A model generated the notes under the pieces. That model worked only from the letters and a program-made list of their open reading frames with translations. It ran no database searches and was not told the DNA's origin. Shown here one piece after another: positions 37,101 to 47,898 of a stretch of DNA of 64,000 bases; within the stretch, counting starts at the first letter, position 1; each line of letters starts with the position of its first letter. Source of the stretch: Hydractinia symbiolongicarpus (taxonomy: Eukaryota > Cnidaria > Hydrozoa > Anthoathecata > Hydractiniidae). A program made the position numbers and the translations under genes. The stretch is from positions 1,876,501-1,940,500 of the forward strand of contig NC_079888.1 in the NCBI RefSeq assembly GCF_029227915.1. The letters run 5' to 3'.

Positions 37101-40100
37101 TTTATCTTAACACATAACAAAATGAGGTTGGCTTATCATTGAAACCGTTTTGAAAATCATACCTGTTCTCTGCTGAAATTGCAGCAGTAAAATGATAGTA
37201 AAATATAGCAAAATAAACAAATTTCAGTTTTTTATCCGAATTATTGTTAAAGTATTTTACCCTTAAAACCATAACCCTTTTATATTTTAGGTTCCATATA
37301 AGAAACCTTACCGTTTTTGTGTTTTTTGTAAGAAGATGTGCTCCAAACTTACTGATCACATTAAAAATTGCCATAAAGAACTAAAGGTAGTAAAAAAAAC
37401 ACTAATGCTGAAAAAAAGAGAGCGTGTGAATGCTTTTCAGCAGATGAAAAGATTGGGGATCAAAGAATTTAATGAAAAAGAAGCTGTTAAAAAAAATCCG
37501 ATATATCAGGGTGAGAAAAAAAGAAGAAAGCATCAAAAATTGGTTAGATGTAGTATTTGTTCTGCTTTTATATCAAAACGATTTTTCTCGACCCACAAAC
37601 ACCGTTGCTCTAAGAAGTTCGACTCTACTGCTGTGCCGATACCGTTGCTTGAAGACTGCCTATTAACATCAACAAGGTTAAGCGATGAATTTATAATTGA
37701 CGTTTTGGGCAAGGTCAGGGATGACGAATTGGGAGGGATTGTACGAAAGGACGAATTCATCCTGTACTTAGGATACAAACATTATAACAAGAACAAACAC
37801 AAGAAAAGCAAAATTGCGACTGTAAGAAAAACTGCTAGAAGTGAAATGAGGCTTTTAGCCCAAATGTATAAGGCTGCAATATCGTTTGCAGGCTTTATGG
37901 GCACTAATGGTAACGTTATCGATTTATTTTGCCGCGAGAACTTTCACCATTTGTGTGATGCGGTGGAGATGATAACTCAACGTGAGACTGGAAAGATGAA
38001 GGCTGGTCTTAGGCATAAAGCCTATTATCTTATAATTAAATCTTGTAAAAGGCTACGTGACCGCTTTTTTATTGAGAAGAAAGAGAATCTATCAAATGAG
38101 ATTGATTCATTTTTAAAATCAGTTAAGTCGAGCGAGGATACATTTCTCACTAGTGCGCAATATTTATTGGAGAACGAAAAGCTGAGGAAGACAAGAAAAC
38201 CATGCCAGTTACCACTAGAAGAAGATATAAAGAAACTCCATGCTTTCACGTTAAACCGCATCAAACATTTAACAAATGAGTACACTCTGATGACACCATC
38301 AACCTTTATAGAACTTCGTAATGTCACCATGGTACGTCTGACTCTTCTAAATGCAAGACGGGGAGGAGAGGTAGGTCGTCTTTTACTCAGTGAGTGGGAT
38401 GAAGCAGAAAAGGATGGATGGATTGATCAACAAAGGCTACAAACGTTAACTCTATCGGACCGAATGCTTGTCAAATCATTAAAAATTGCCTATTTAGCTG
38501 GAAAAGGAAATAAACACATTGTGTCAATGATAGTTCCAAATGACACAGTTAAAGCCTTGCAGCATCTCTCCAGAGTCGATTTTAGAAAAAGTGCTGGAGT
38601 TGCTAAGGATAATAATTTTTTATTTGCAAGTACACAGCTCTCAGACGTACAATTTTCTGGGTGGCATGCTCTCAAAGGTGTATGTTCTAAAGTAACAGCA
38701 TTGAAAAAACCAGAGCTTATAAATTGGACCAACAATCGCCATAGAGTCAGCACCATTTACGCTAGTTTGGATATTGCAGAGACTGATAGATAGCTGTTTT
38801 ACAAGCACATGGGCCACTCCGCCCAGATGAACAATGAAGTGTACCAATCACCATTGGCATTGCTTAGTGTTACAAATGTTGGAAAAAACTTAATAGATAT
38901 TGAGACAGGTAGTTTCTTAAAACTTTCTTTCCGATTAAATTATTTCTAACAAATAAGTCCCACCTTTAAATAACCTCAAGCAGCGTTTATCTGAGTTAGT
39001 ATAATACTTTTTTAAATAATAACTATATTTTCAGATAGTAAGCAGCTATTGAGGGGCAACATACAACCATTTCAGCAATATATCAAGAGCATTCGAAAAG
39101 CGTTTACTTTTTAAACACTTTTTTAATTCCGTTTGTAGTTCAATGAAGTTCTCAATTTATAACAACCCCTTGTAATACGCCTCCACTTTTAATAAGCGCC
39201 ACACTCAAAATCTTTCTCTGCGAGATAAGTTGCTGCTATTTTGTTTTATAATATCCCAACACAAATAACTTTATTAATTATTTGCGCTATTTAGTTCTTA
39301 CAAAAATAACCTTTACATTTGCTCCTTAGGAGACCATAGAAAACGTGACAGAACAAAAAGAGAATCCAAAATTTCTCCATGTAAGTAACACCAATATTTT
39401 AAGACTGGTATCTTTCCAGTAAAGTTTATGATTCGTCCGGAAGGTTATTGGTTTGGTCCCTGACTAAGTTATGCTCAAGAGCGTTGTTTTTTTGTTCGTG
39501 TTCAGCATGACAATTTGATTGATAACTTTAAGTGATTTCTTGTCGTGTCGTTAATGTGGTTGTACAGTTTCTGCAACTGTAATGTCTATTGTTCTGTTAT
39601 CTTCATAAGGGAGGTAGAGAAAGAGAAAGAGCTGTTGTCATCAAACATACAGAATTGATTTGAGCGAATCATAAATATGTAATCGCAGATAACCCTTGCC
39701 ATATTTTAACTTTTATTGCCTTAGTTCCAACAAGAGCTTTAAAGCGTTTGAAACGGATTGTGGATTCGAGTTCTGATGAGTACGAGTATGATGATGAACA
39801 TATTGATGATACCAATAGTGAAGACGATGACACATTGAAGACGACTGTAAATAAAAAAGGTACAGTTTTGTGGGGATAACGTGAAAGGATGGATATTTTG
39901 AACGTATAAAATATTTTTTAAACATTACCCAAACGTTGCTGAACCTTTAACGACCAATGTTGCCTGGTTTTATTTCCTTTTAAGTGTTTTACCAGTGCAC
40001 CGTGTACCATGTTTCTTCTGAAACTGAAAAAAATACCGTAAATAATTGACAACAGGAAATTCTTGTTTTATTTAATTATTTCATTTCATTTACGGAGGAA

Positions 40101-41339
40101 TGGGTTTATTGAAAGAAAGGATTTAATAAATTGAAAAAACTTGGAAGGTTATAATTCAAAACTATTGACAAATTGAAAATCCGAATCAAAATATGGGCCC
40201 TGATAAAGGGATCTTTTTTGTTCACGTTTCTTATCAACCTTGTATTTTGAAACTTGATTATAATTTATTTATCATATAGGAAGTATGAAAATAAAGTATA
40301 ATTTGCGAGGTGAGAAGTTTTTTATTTTCCAAGACTTTAACCGCCCTTACGGAAGGTTATTACACATACGTGGCTAAGAACCAAAAAAAATTCAACCCCC
40401 CTTGTTATAATCATCTGGTAAATCAACTCGTCTTCAGAATTTGTAGAAAGTTTTGCATGTTTTGCATGTATTGCACACAACCTTTTGTTAAAAGATGCTT
40501 TAAGGGGAGTTATTGCCCAATTGTAATTATTGCTCGTGAAGTTCTTTGTTCGTTAAACAGTAAATTAAGTTATTATAAGATAATATCCGCGACCATTCAA
40601 TTGACTTATAACGGACGCTGTTAAGGTGCTGTACATTTTATATTTATTTAAAAATTTAACTTTAATTCTAGCAAGCGTTACCGGGGATAATACCAGCATT
40701 GACGACAAAGACAGAGCTGAGGAATATAGAAGTGACGATTGTGGCTCCTCTAGTGCAACAAAAAGTGAGTTGTCACTACTTCATTTCTCACTAATAGAAA
40801 AATAACAAATCGTTGAAGAGCTTCAAATTCACATTTGGTTGAACATGTCACAAATTACCTGGAGCGTGCATCTTTTTTTTAGGGAAAGAAACAAAAAGTG
40901 CCAAATGGGACCAGTTCAACGAGACTTTTATGAAGACTTTTGGTGGGTTTATAAAAAGAACTGAGAGAAAAGCTATGCCTAGTAAGTGATTTTATAGTCT
41001 TATCAAAGCAAGTCTACGCTATTCTAAAACTTTGCGATATTAAAAACGAAAAGGAGTGTAAAACAAAAGAAAAGATACATTCTTACAAGTGTCATTTTCT
41101 GACAAAAGATTGATAAATTCTGCTAAGTATAAATTGCATGCAAGAAAGTTACAATCAATGACAATAACAAAACATTTGTTTTTATAGGTAGAGAAGACAT
41201 GGAACGTTTCAACTTGAAATACAAAACAGGTTTTCATTGGACCGCAGTTCGGACGAAAATTAATAATGAGCGCAAAATGTTCGATCTGACCAAGAAAAGA
41301 CGGCTGTGTGATTTAGGAATACCCTTATGTACAAAATAA
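28173..41339 (+). CDS. SET domain - zinc finger - Crypton-type tyrosine recombinase gene
   Basis: Hand-built exons with GT..AG ends and matching phases: 28173-28251 (candidate first exon; 29284-29302 is an alternative start), 29773-29865, 30462-30521, 30771-30882, 31417-31569, 31699-31744, 31993-32031, 33761-33829, 34030-34080, 34408-34569, 35141-35236, 35427-35513, 37291-38908, 39330-39380, 39725-39859, 40280-40309, 40672-40764, 40883-40981, 41188-41339. The sum is divisible by three (about 1,074 codons) if a TAG at 38791 is passed over. The order is SET methyltransferase domain, acidic/Ser linkers, a C-x-C..H-x3-C motif, C2H2/C2HC motifs, tyrosine recombinase, acidic linker, and a basic C-terminus (WDQFNETFMKTFGGFI). 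SET plus recombinase would suit a domesticated Crypton or a mobile element that captured a SET domain. The unusually regular phases argue for a real gene; the TAG argues for a broken or specially decoded one. Confidence 0.75.
28590..28690 (+). repeat. Diverged duplicate of the candidate first exon region
   Basis: The sequence from about 28520 to 28690 (CTTGTTACATAAG, AAACAATTTTGCGAAAATG) repeats, with many differences, the 28110-28260 stretch (CTTGTGACATAAC, AAACACATTTTCAAAAATG). The duplicate has stops after the ATG and no good donor, so it is not used in the model. Confidence 0.4.
29773..31744 (+). CDS. SET methyltransferase domain (exons 2-6 of the large gene)
   Basis: The exons spell the SET core: FQVLKINEEIGFGVFALTDF (the G-x-G strand that contacts S-adenosylmethionine), GEFLMEYRG, SYIYFDVVD..KKKCIDATN with Cys split across an intron, GIGKLVNDSPS, ANSKMRRVIV, CLFATRHITAGTEVRYDYGE. 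The closest remembered pattern is the KMT5A (histone H4 Lys20) type. Where many active SET domains have Asn-His-Ser, this has Asn-Asp-Ser; the final Y-D-Y-G motif is intact. Substrate is unknown. Introns are 139 to 900 bases. Activity is inference. Confidence 0.75.
29991..30264. repeat. Intronic tandem duplication, 140-base period
   Basis: Two adjacent copies (29991-30130 and 30131-30264) beginning GCAAATTAGTGA and ending CTCAGGTGCTGA are nearly identical. They lie in the intron before the first SET exon and carry no coding signal. Confidence 0.85.
32622..33142 (+). other. Lys/Glu-rich exon with frame break (cassette-like)
   Basis: A tttag acceptor and a gtaagt donor bound 521 bases of almost pure Lys/Glu codons. 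Joined in phase to the preceding exon, the frame runs MEQTKGKKGQ... to a TAG at 32970-32972. A second frame, open from 32851, reaches the donor in the phase the next exon needs. Length is not a multiple of three. Leaving the exon out keeps the gene in frame, because both neighbours meet at a codon boundary. An indel in an A-run (assembly error or mutation) would also explain the break. Confidence 0.55.
36164..36442 (+). other. Lys/Glu-rich 279-base exon with one in-frame TAA
   Basis: A ttttag acceptor and a weak gttaga donor bound exactly 93 codons in the correct phase on both sides, rich in Lys, Glu, Asn and Arg (KDDPRRKNGKSRKE). The frame is open throughout except a TAA at 36371-36373. The exon can be skipped without changing frame. 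Confidence 0.5.
37291..38908 (+). CDS. Crypton-type tyrosine recombinase exon with in-frame TAG
   Basis: One long exon begins YKKPYRFCVFCKKMCSK..HIKNCH, a C2H2-like finger, then a second C-x2-C..H-x3-C motif (CSICSAFISKRFFSTHKHRC). The catalytic domain follows: LLNARRGGEVGRL (first active-site Arg), GKGNKHIVSMIVPNDT (likely Lys hairpin), NNRHRVSTIYASLD (second Arg region). A TAG stands at 38791-38793. Directly after it, in the same frame, come LFYKHMGHSAQ (active-site His-x-x-His) and NNEVYQSPLA with the likely catalytic Tyr, to a donor at 38908. The pattern is that of Crypton/YR proteins of invertebrates. As written, the stop removes the Tyr nucleophile. Confidence 0.75.
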
Positions 41340-41340
41340 A
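41335..41340 (+). promoter_or_regulatory. Possible polyadenylation signal AATAAA
   Basis: AATAAA overlaps the TAA stop of the large gene (last codons CTK then TAA). Overlap with the stop is close but possible; further A/T-rich sequence downstream offers other sites. Confidence 0.3.
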
Positions 41341-42266
41341 AACATTTCTGGAAACTAGGCGACAGAAAGTATTGCAAGAGCGCTTAAACGATTTATGTAA
41401 TATTTAATCTTTATGTTGTTCACATTTTTACTTATTTTGCACTGCAGAGATAATCCACACCGAGGGTTGAACAATAAATTCGATTTAAGAGTGGTTGCGT
41501 TAATATGTACCTCTAAATTTCTATCTCGATTTTAAACAGAGGTGATATTGAAGTCCAGATTTGTTTATTAGTTTTGTTAACTAGTTAGTTTTGTTAATTT
41601 TTTCATTTGTTATATTTTCTCACATTACCATGATTTTATGTAACGCTTTTAACCTGTATCTAGCCTGTATATATCAGGAAAAAAAATATAAAACTTTAAG
41701 AATTGTTTCCACCGTTTTCTTTTGAAATCTTTATACAGATTTCAACTTTAAGGCAGTACAAGAGGTTTATTGTTAAGCAACTTTTCTTCTTTAGACTCGT
41801 TATGTTAGTTCGAAAGAATATACGATGTAATAAAAGTATGACCTCGGTAAAAAGTGTTCTTTACCAAGCTCCAAGGTTCGGACATCGTCATTTACTACTT
41901 CCGTTGCACAAAGCAGCCATTTTGAATATCCAAACGACGACTATTACTTTACAGACTAGTCCTTAGCGACTGCGGAAAACCAACGAAAACTTAACCCTTA
42001 TTATACTTGCTTACATATATATTTCATGCGTGGTTTTGCATCACCAAATTTTGGCAAACAAACGCAGCGCTTATCACTATAAAGATCTGTCGTTAGTCCG
42101 TTGAAGTTCACGGGAAAAAAAATTATTAGATCGATAAAATTATATCTCATTTCTTTTTCGTAGCTTGAACATTTCGTGCGTGTTTAACTCAACAGGGGTT
42201 TGATATACAGAAAGAACGGTTATTATTATAAAGATTAGAAGTAGCCCACGGAAAGTTCTTATGTCC
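41340..42266. other. No gene recognised
   Basis: Downstream flank of the large gene. An 87-codon plus-strand frame at 41703-41966 shows no family motif and has the composition of non-coding AT-rich DNA. Confidence 0.4.
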
Positions 42267-42882
42267 GTACCATAAAGAAAGAAATTATTTACGGAAAAAA
42301 TTTGTGCGGGACTTTTTTTTCGGAATTAATTTTTGAAGATTTTGCCCAAATCTGCAAAAATTAATTCCGCAGAAGTGAAGAAATTTTATTGAAGATATTA
42401 TTTCGGTTTGTCGGTTCAGCATTCGGGAGATCCTTCTCCCATCATCGGGAGAAGGATCTCCCGAAACGTTGCCTACTAAACTATCATGTTCAAGAAATGA
42501 TAAACTTTCCACAGTAATATGAAGAAATTTTGGTCATCCGCAATAATAAATTCCGCAAAAGTTTTGAAATTTTTCATCCTCAAAAATTAATTCCGTAAAT
42601 ATTTTCGATATTTTAGTGACAATATTTGATTTTACATTTGTTACAGCTTAGTATCCTTTCATTGATATTTTGATGGAAAAAAAAAAGAGTTTATATTCCA
42701 TAAATCGGACGGATAAATCGGACCTGGGTACTAAATTAGTTTTTTTCCCGACTTTCGATTTACTAAATTTCTTCCATCCGCAAAAATTTATTCCGCAAAA
42801 TATGCCATTTTTTGGTCACTCATCCATAAAAATAAATTCCGCAAATAATTTTTTCCGCAAATAATTTCTTACCTTATAGTAC
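42267..42882. mobile_element. 616-base inverted-repeat element
   Basis: The ends pair: left GTACCATAAAGAAAGAAATT, right complemented GTACTATAAGGTAAGAAATT, both continuing ATTTRCGGAAAAAATT. Subterminal words such as CCGCAAAAATTAATTCCGC resemble those of the TTAA-flanked element at 7468-10013, so they may be related. No coding region. Confidence 0.6.
42422..42465. repeat. Perfect 19-base hairpin
   Basis: TTCGGGAGATCCTTCTCCC, six loop bases, then its exact complement, in the middle of the inverted-repeat element. Confidence 0.9.
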
Positions 42883-45270
42883 ATCTACAAAATCGACTTT
42901 TGATAATAAGATTTAAGCTGCCTAAGATAGATGATCAATGGTCCTAAAAACACAGATTAGACGTTCTTGGGTCGGTGTTGAGGTTTTAAATAAGCGACGA
43001 GGGTTGTTTTTCTGCAATTAATTCTACGGCCGAAGTGAGTGTCTTGGAATGCTTATGATAATTTTTTTTCTTTGCCTGCCTATTTAACACCTAGAGAAGC
43101 AAAAATTGTTGTCTCCCTTTTTTTGGCCTGGTTTCTAAGCAACGTTTAATTTATAAGTTTTAACTTTCAAATATAAAATAACCTGCTCCCATTCGCAACA
43201 CTTTATATATTGATTCAAATAGGACTGTCAATTTATCTGCGCGTAAAATAACAAATACTGTGCTACGTGGCATGACTCCCATTACCATTTGCTAGGTTGC
43301 ACACGCTACTCGCTTCGTCCTTCTAGAACGGCAAAGACACTTGGTTTACCCTACTCATATCATGGCAGATGTACAGCTTTCAAGCGTTTTGAACTTTCCT
43401 TAATGCTTTCTTATAAAAAAAAACTACGGATAACTCGAATACGTAGGACTTGACCGATTAAGTGCTAACTCGAACGTTTTACTCAAGTTATATATTAGGT
43501 AAATGTCAGATTTTAAATTCATTAGTTCTTATCAAGTTTTAACATAATATGAACCAAATATAAGGTATATATTTATATCTCACACTATGTTTAAAAGTGT
43601 TGTTGAAAACCGACATTCACCTTGCTTTTGTGCCTCGTACTTTAAGTATACGTTATAAAATATATAGTAAATACATATAAGTAAATAAATATATAGTAAG
43701 TACGCAGTTTTAGGGGAAACTGAAAATTGCCCTATAACAACATATACATTTTTCCCCCTAATGCGAAATTTAGAGTTAAAAGATAAAAGGGGAAACGAAA
43801 ATTGTCGTCAGATGTATATTTTGAAAAAATGTCTTTTACAAGGATCTGTGTTAGCAGACGCATCAAAATTCTGAATATGACACTTTGATGTCTTAAGAAA
43901 AAAAAATTATGACCTTTCCCCTAAATATGCATTTTTTACTCCTTCCCCCTAATATAGAATTTAGGAGTATATATATATATATATATATAAACAGATTTTT
44001 TAATGATATTAATAAGTAGATTAGATATGTTCACTTCTACTTTGTACGGACGCGGTATTAATGTGATGTCATAAAAAAAAAGTTATTGTGTCTCTGGAAT
44101 ACATTTTAATGCTCGTCCCGTTTTCTCTCGTTCCCATGGCATCCACGTGTACTAATTTAACGTAGCCTTAATTTATCGAAGAAATAGTTAAAAACATTGC
44201 AGGACCTACATGGATTTGTTTCTGAGGACGTTAAACAAATAATCAAAAAAAATGTTTGCAAAAAAAGTAAGAAACTTTCTCCAAGTTTATTGTTCTTATA
44301 AAAAATGCGTACATTTGTCTTGCTAAATTAACACATGCTAAAATTAGTGCTGCGTAATAGAAATTCGGGACACTTTGTGCTGTGTTCTGACATGTCTCAC
44401 TAAGATCGGTTCGAGCTACAGTGTCAATTTCGACATGTTCTGAAAAATTTCATTTTACGGCAGGTGCTAGTCTTGATTACATCAGATAAAAATTAGCGCT
44501 TGTACAAGGGTTTGTGATGTAACCAGAAGTATTTGTCAATCTGGTAATGTAAAGAAAATTGAATTTTCAAAAAAGAGTTGAATGAATTTTCGCAAAATTA
44601 TATTTTACAGTTCATAATAAATCATCATATTTCGTCGAATTTTATGAAAATAAAGTTTTTTTTTCGGCTTTATGCAATTATGTAAACTTGTGCGGACAAA
44701 GTGTCGCAGGCTGAAAGTTTTTTCGAGGGAAAAGCAAAAAAAAAAAAATTCTGGTAAGATATTCTAGACGCTCATTTGCGAAATATGGTAACAAAATATT
44801 TTTGCTAGTTCGGGTAACAATACCCACAAATTGTGCTTTACATACTCAACATATTTTGCAGTAACGAAATCAAGTACACGCGACATTTTGTAGGGATGGT
44901 TAACTGACTGCTATGTCAAAACTGTTTTTGTTCCGATTCATCCAAACTGATCTTATATTTTTTGCAAGCGGTATTGAAAACAGGCCTAAGTGAATCGAAA
45001 ATCAAGGTTTGTTCTGTCGAAACACTTTTTGGTACATTTAAAAAACAGAATTACGGCAATAACATTATTATGATTACAATTCTTTTTGGTGTAGGATTGG
45101 ATTAATAGCAAAAGAAGACCTCCACAAGTAAAGTCGACAAAACTAGCCGAAAGAAAACCTTCTGGCTTTGCCATGTTTCGTAAACAATATGTGAAAGGTT
45201 TAGCTTGTTGTCAATACTTTTTTTATATCGTTGTATCATCCCATTAACATATTATTGCCAGCCATTAATA
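42883..45270. other. Mostly empty; one MITE-like stretch
   Basis: No exon chain was found. Around 43690-43970 words TTAGGGGAAAC, TTTCCCCCTAATGCG, AAAAGGGGAAACGAAAATTG and CCCCCTAATATAG recur in both orientations, related to 16608-17230. A short (TA) run follows at 43970-43990. The 62-codon minus frame at 44986-45174 (M..PEGFLSASFVDFTC) is unconvincing. Confidence 0.4.
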
Positions 45271-45274
45271 TAGT

Positions 45275-45584
45275 ATGAATCCAGCTTTGGAAAGGAGAGC
45301 AAATGAGATTAGTAAGTCTATAAACTGAAAATATCATAAGTACATAATACTCGCTAGTTTTTTGTTGTTTAGATAATCCAGTCGCCAAAATGGCGGATAT
45401 GAATAAAGCCTGGACGGCGTTACTGGAAGAAGATAAGAAAACCTGTAACGCCCAAGATTCTACAGTTGAAAAGCCAAATTTCTCAAGTTTATTTCAACAG
45501 AGTCAATCGTCGGCTGTTCGCAGAATGAGGGAAAAAATTGAAAAAATCTTTATTAAGGAGCTGATGCGTCAACTGTCTACATAG
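45275..45584 (+). CDS. Small two-exon gene, 82 codons, unknown
   Basis: Exon 1 (45275-45311, from ATG) and exon 2 (45373-45584) join in phase 1 across a 61-base GTAAGT..TTAG intron. The protein begins MNPALERRANEINNP and is hydrophilic and helical, with WTALLEEDKK, a Ser/Gln stretch and an amphipathic C-terminus (RMREKIEKIFIKELMRQ). No family is recognised. Another small two-exon gene follows 150 bases downstream on the same strand. Confidence 0.5.
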
Positions 45585-45736
45585 AGCGTGCCAAAAAATG
45601 TTAAAAAATTAAAATATTCCGGAACTTGAAATATTTTAACACATAAGAATTCGTAATTTTTACTATATTTTCAACAATATGAGATTAGGGATAACAGAAT
45701 ATTGAATCGTAAAACGTTACTATTTAGTGTAGAGAG

Positions 45737-46107
45737 ATGGAATCCATCGGAATGGATATCGTTATTATGGATATGGACACAGAAATAACGGGAAATAAAG
45801 TCACTGTATACGGGAATCAAAAAGGAATTGATTTTGTTGACTCTCAAAATGATTTGGAATGGAAGTTCGCCAGTCACATAAAGAGTAAGCAGAGCTTTCT
45901 GTTTACAGTTCGCCGGTGTGATTTTTAAACGCGTTACAATCCATTTTTCGATTAGCTTCATTACTTTCATTCTTCAAATTTATTATACTAGGTGTACCGG
46001 TTGAAGCAACCACAGAAACAACACCTTTTAGAAAAGAAGTAACCTTGGAACTGACTCAAAAAACATGTACGCCGCTTTGTTTAACTTATTTAAAAAGAGG
46101 TTTGTAA
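45737..46107 (+). CDS. Small two-exon gene, 87 codons, unknown
   Basis: Exon 1 (45737-45884, ATG start, acidic/Met-rich MESIGMD...) and exon 2 (45992-46107) join in phase 1 with a gtaagc donor and ctag acceptor. The protein has a Val/Gly-containing central segment (GNKVTVYGNQKGIDFV), a Thr-rich stretch and a C-terminus with two Cys (TCTPLCLTYLKRGL). Unspliced, the frame would end 15 codons later. No family is recognised; it may be part of a larger gene. Confidence 0.45.
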
Positions 46108-46749
46108 TCTGCCTCCAGTGTTCAATTACATTAGTTTTTTCCAACATGGGAAGTGGCAGAAAATTTACCAAAGCCTGATTTAGAAGAATATTTTCTTAGT
46201 AACGTTTAATTCTCAAAAAAGGAGAGAAAAAGCTATTGTTGTTGTTCATTACTAATACACTTTTGCGGATTTATCGATCATTATTCCGACCGCAGAAAAT
46301 TCGTTTTAAACCCAGCGTAATTTTTCTACCCCTTGTCCTTTTGATTTCCCCGCCCTAAGAAAAAAATCCCTGACTAAGGTCGCGCTTGAACAAGTACCTT
46401 AACAGGATATTTAACGCTGTATGAATTATTGCTAGATTTAATTTTTTTGATTCGTTGAGAAAATATGGTTTTGCGATATTTATTTTTGCGAATCCGATAT
46501 CGAACGACAATTGCGAATGTAGCTTTCTTAAATATCATAACTAATCCATACATACAAAAATAATGGCTGTGAGAATGCCTGCATAGGACAAATATACTGT
46601 TTCTAATATCCTTGTCTTAACCCGCCTTAATGTGCTGACACAGCAGAATGGCCACCCACGTCTAATTTTCTGATTAAAGTAATTTCGCGTACTTGCGTAT
46701 ATTTCTGGACGTACTGCAGTTTGGAAAGAGAAGAAAGTCGAAAAATTAC

Positions 46750-46925
46750 AACTTCCAAGGGAATAAATCTTTTTGCGGGAAGAAAATTTAGTGGTATTGA
46801 CGCAGCCCGCACAAATAAATTCCCGCCAAAATTATTTTTTCCCTCTCCGTCAATTCCGCCAAGTTAACTTTTCACCAAATTTTATACCACCAAAATTTCT
46901 TCCCTTAAGGTATATACTTAATTTT
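46750..46925. repeat. Short MITE-like element with GCGGG/AAATTT words
   Basis: Left end CTTCCAAGGGAATAAATC and right end complemented CCTTAAGGGAAGAAATTT are inverted and similar, enclosing words like TTGCGGGAAGAAAATT and TTCCCGCCAAAATTA. Related by word content to 7468-10013 and 42267-42882. Confidence 0.35.
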
Positions 46926-47044
46926 ATCCACTTTTTATCATTTTTCAAACTTGGTCGATGCATTAGGGAAATTGGAAGAAGGAAATACAATTTACAGTTA
47001 AAAATATTTTTATCTTTGCCTATAAATCTTATGGAACTAGTACC

Positions 47045-47395
47045 CTAGTTCCGTCCGAAGCAAGCCCACTGGCGATCAAGAGTATAACCAGCAGCGTATT
47101 GAAGCACGGAGTAATACGATTGATCGAAATGCACGACTCCAATGCTGCTCACTAGGTTTTCGTGCCGACCAATAAACTTCAAAATCCAGTGCTTGTGACT
47201 TACATGGGCAACATTTTTAATGTTATTTTGACGACAATCTTTTGAAAACGTTTTCAATATCACAGTATCTCCGTCATCGAACATCGCCTTTTTAGTAGAA
47301 GCAAAAACACCTTCACAAAAATCTGTTACTTTCAGCGTAGTAAAGAACACTGAATCTAGAATGCAGCAGCGACGCATTTTTTCTTTAAATTCGGG
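47045..47395 (-). CDS. Protein-kinase N-lobe-like segment
   Basis: A 115-codon open frame (first Met at KEKM) reads VTDFCEGVFASTKKAMFD, DGDTVILKTFSKD (like the Val-x-Lys strand with the ATP-binding Lys), HKHWILKFIGRHENLVSSIG (helix C region then the HeNLV.lIGvv strand) and YYSVLQYAAGYTLD (hinge). It stops at the position where the C-lobe would begin. This is the layout of a kinase N-lobe; no HRD or DFG motif is present nearby. It is a remnant, a retro-fragment or one exon of a gene not resolved here. Confidence 0.45.
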   Translation of the reverse strand, partial: PEFKEKMRRCCILDSVFFTTLKVTDFCEGVFASTKKAMFDDGDTVILKTFSKDCRQNNIKNVAHVSHKHWILKFIGRHENLVSSIGVVHFDQSYYSVLQYAAGYTLDRQWACFGRN

Positions 47396-47629
47396 GATCC
47401 GATTGCTCAATGTTCATGTTAAATTTTCTAGTCTCGTCAACCGCTTATTGGCGCCATCCAGTTTTTTTATCAGTTCGTCTTGCTTTGGTAATTCAGGTAA
47501 GACAGTAACACAGGTAAGGTAATTTGAATTATTTCGGTGTGCGGGCGTGCGCGACATTCGTGATTAATAGCCTTGCTGACGTCAGCAACAATTAGCACAT
47601 TTTAAGAATTATACCAAATAACCTAAATC

Positions 47630-47860
47630 CTAAGTCCACTCTGAATATTGACAAGTGAACTTTGACAAGTTCAAGATGTGTGAATCTATTATAGAATGAG
47701 CGTACGCAATTAATTGTGGTTGCGAACTTCGAAATTCGTTGTCTTGTCCCAACATATTGTGACCACGATTGTAGCTATAGCTACTACCTATTGATACCTG
47801 CGCTTTAGCAAAGGAGCCTTCCAAATATAATTTGGGTCCTGATAACAAGATATTGTCCAT
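47630..47860 (-). CDS. 76-codon open frame, unknown
   Basis: Starts with MDNILLSGPKLYLEG 38 bases from the plus-strand frame at 47899, head to head, and ends in a stop. Composition is plausible for a protein but no splice support or family was seen. Low confidence. Confidence 0.2.
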   Translation of the reverse strand: MDNILLSGPKLYLEGSFAKAQVSIGSSYSYNRGHNMLGQDNEFRSSQPQLIAYAHSIIDSHILNLSKFTCQYSEWT

Positions 47861-47898
47861 TAAAAACCATTTTTTATTGTTCTATAACTTGACTGAAA

